From Actinomycetales bacterium UBA1416 (GTDB lineage Bacteria > Actinomycetota > Actinomycetes > Actinomycetales > Actinomycetaceae): a stretch of DNA of 5,348 bases. This document shows positions 5,281 through 5,348 of the stretch, piece after piece; within the stretch, counting starts at the first letter, position 1, and each line of letters starts with the position of its first letter. The notes under the pieces are model-generated. The model searched no databases, was not told where the DNA came from, and was given only the letters and a program-made list of their open reading frames with translations. The position numbers and the translations under genes were made by a program. The stretch covers positions 9,430 to 14,777 of the forward strand of contig DBPQ01000052.1 in the NCBI GenBank assembly GCA_002304945.1, read 5' to 3'.

Positions 5281-5315
5281 TCTTGGGGACGCCCACACCA
5301 GTCGCACTCACGACA

Positions 5316-5348
5316 GCGCACGCAGGATCGTTCAGCGTACGCACTGGG
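5316..5348 (+). repeat. Repeat copy 5, reaching the window edge
   Basis: Arm GCGCACGC (5316-5323), loop AGGATCGTTCA (5324-5334), arm GCGTACGC (5335-5342), then ACTGGG to the last base. Identical to copy 3; its true right end is not visible. Confidence 0.85.

Larger units (their letters stand above)
4711..5348. other. Gene-poor intergenic region
   Basis: No frame in this 638-base stretch looks like protein: the open frames are Arg/Pro/Ala-rich shadows or lack a credible start. In order it holds the hsp20 RBS and candidate promoter with an inverted repeat (4715-4798), a featureless G/C-rich part (about 4800-4878), promoter-like boxes, an RBS and a 5-codon ORF (4879-5003), a strong hairpin (5029-5070), about 80 bases in which I see nothing (5071-5151), and the repeat cluster (5152-5348). 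Confidence 0.65.
5152..5348. repeat. Cluster of hairpin-forming interspersed repeats (REP-like), running off the right edge
   Basis: At least five related units share the 12-base core CGCAGGATCGTT or a near form. Each is built as arm, 11-base loop, arm. The standard loop is AGGATCGTTCA, flanked by GC-rich arms such as GCGCACGC and GCGTACGC. Two copies (5201-5233 and 5316-5348) are identical over 33 bases, and the second reaches the last base of the window, so the cluster probably continues. Spacing between units is irregular (53 and 62 bases between the three direct core copies), spacers are unlike each other, and one copy is inverted. It therefore is not a CRISPR array. No transposase or gene overlaps it. 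Confidence 0.8.

Noticed and set aside
5152..5348. Direct repeats considered as a CRISPR array.
   Set aside because: Core spacing is uneven (53 and 62 bases), one copy is inverted, copies differ in their arms, and no cas gene is present.
5004..5348. Plus-strand frame following the MAVSR stop is open to the window edge (a GTG at 5022 could start it).
   Set aside because: No SD before the GTG, it runs through the hairpin and the repeats, and its residue content is not protein-like. Openness is expected in G/C-rich DNA.

Overview
This is a compact window from a high-GC bacterium. The strongly G/C-biased third codon positions, the GTG and TTG starts, the overlapping stop/start junctions, the MetN/MetI sequences and the Hsp20-phosphoribosyltransferase pairing suggest an actinobacterium, perhaps of the Micrococcales. 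The genus cannot be fixed from the sequence alone.

Left part (1-1837, minus strand): a methionine uptake operon, metN then metI, which overlap by 8 bases. The substrate-binding protein gene (metQ) is expected off the left edge. The metN leader (about 1697-1789) carries a SAM-clan riboswitch. The S-box core blocks, the P2 arms, a possible loop-junction pseudoknot and a closing P1 helix can all be read. The 3' strand of P1 contains the metN Shine-Dalgarno, so SAM binding should block translation of the transporter.

Middle part (1880-3753, plus strand): a two-gene unit divergent from metNI. An alpha/beta hydrolase with a GHSTG nucleophile elbow is followed, through a one-base TGATG overlap, by a PfkB-family sugar or nucleoside kinase. 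The kinase keeps its catalytic Asp but has altered residues in the first substrate-binding motif.

Right-middle part (3757-4710, minus strand, convergent with the kinase with 3 bases between the stops): a COG1926-type phosphoribosyltransferase. Immediately upstream, again through a TGATG overlap, is the wreck of a small heat shock protein gene (hsp20). Its start, RBS, first ACD strand and C-terminal motifs survive, but they lie in three reading frames and the centre of the alpha-crystallin domain is missing.

Right part (4711-5348): no convincing gene. It holds a putative hsp20 promoter inside an inverted repeat, a candidate short plus-strand transcription unit (promoter-like boxes, strong RBS, 5-codon ORF, 14-bp hairpin), and a cluster of at least five related hairpin-forming repeats running off the right end. 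The repeats share an 11-nt loop and variable GC-rich arms. Two neighbouring units share one arm, and one copy is inverted. I see no defence system, phage or transposase. The most notable items are the SD-sequestering riboswitch, the eroding hsp20 upstream of an intact coupled gene, and the repeat cluster.
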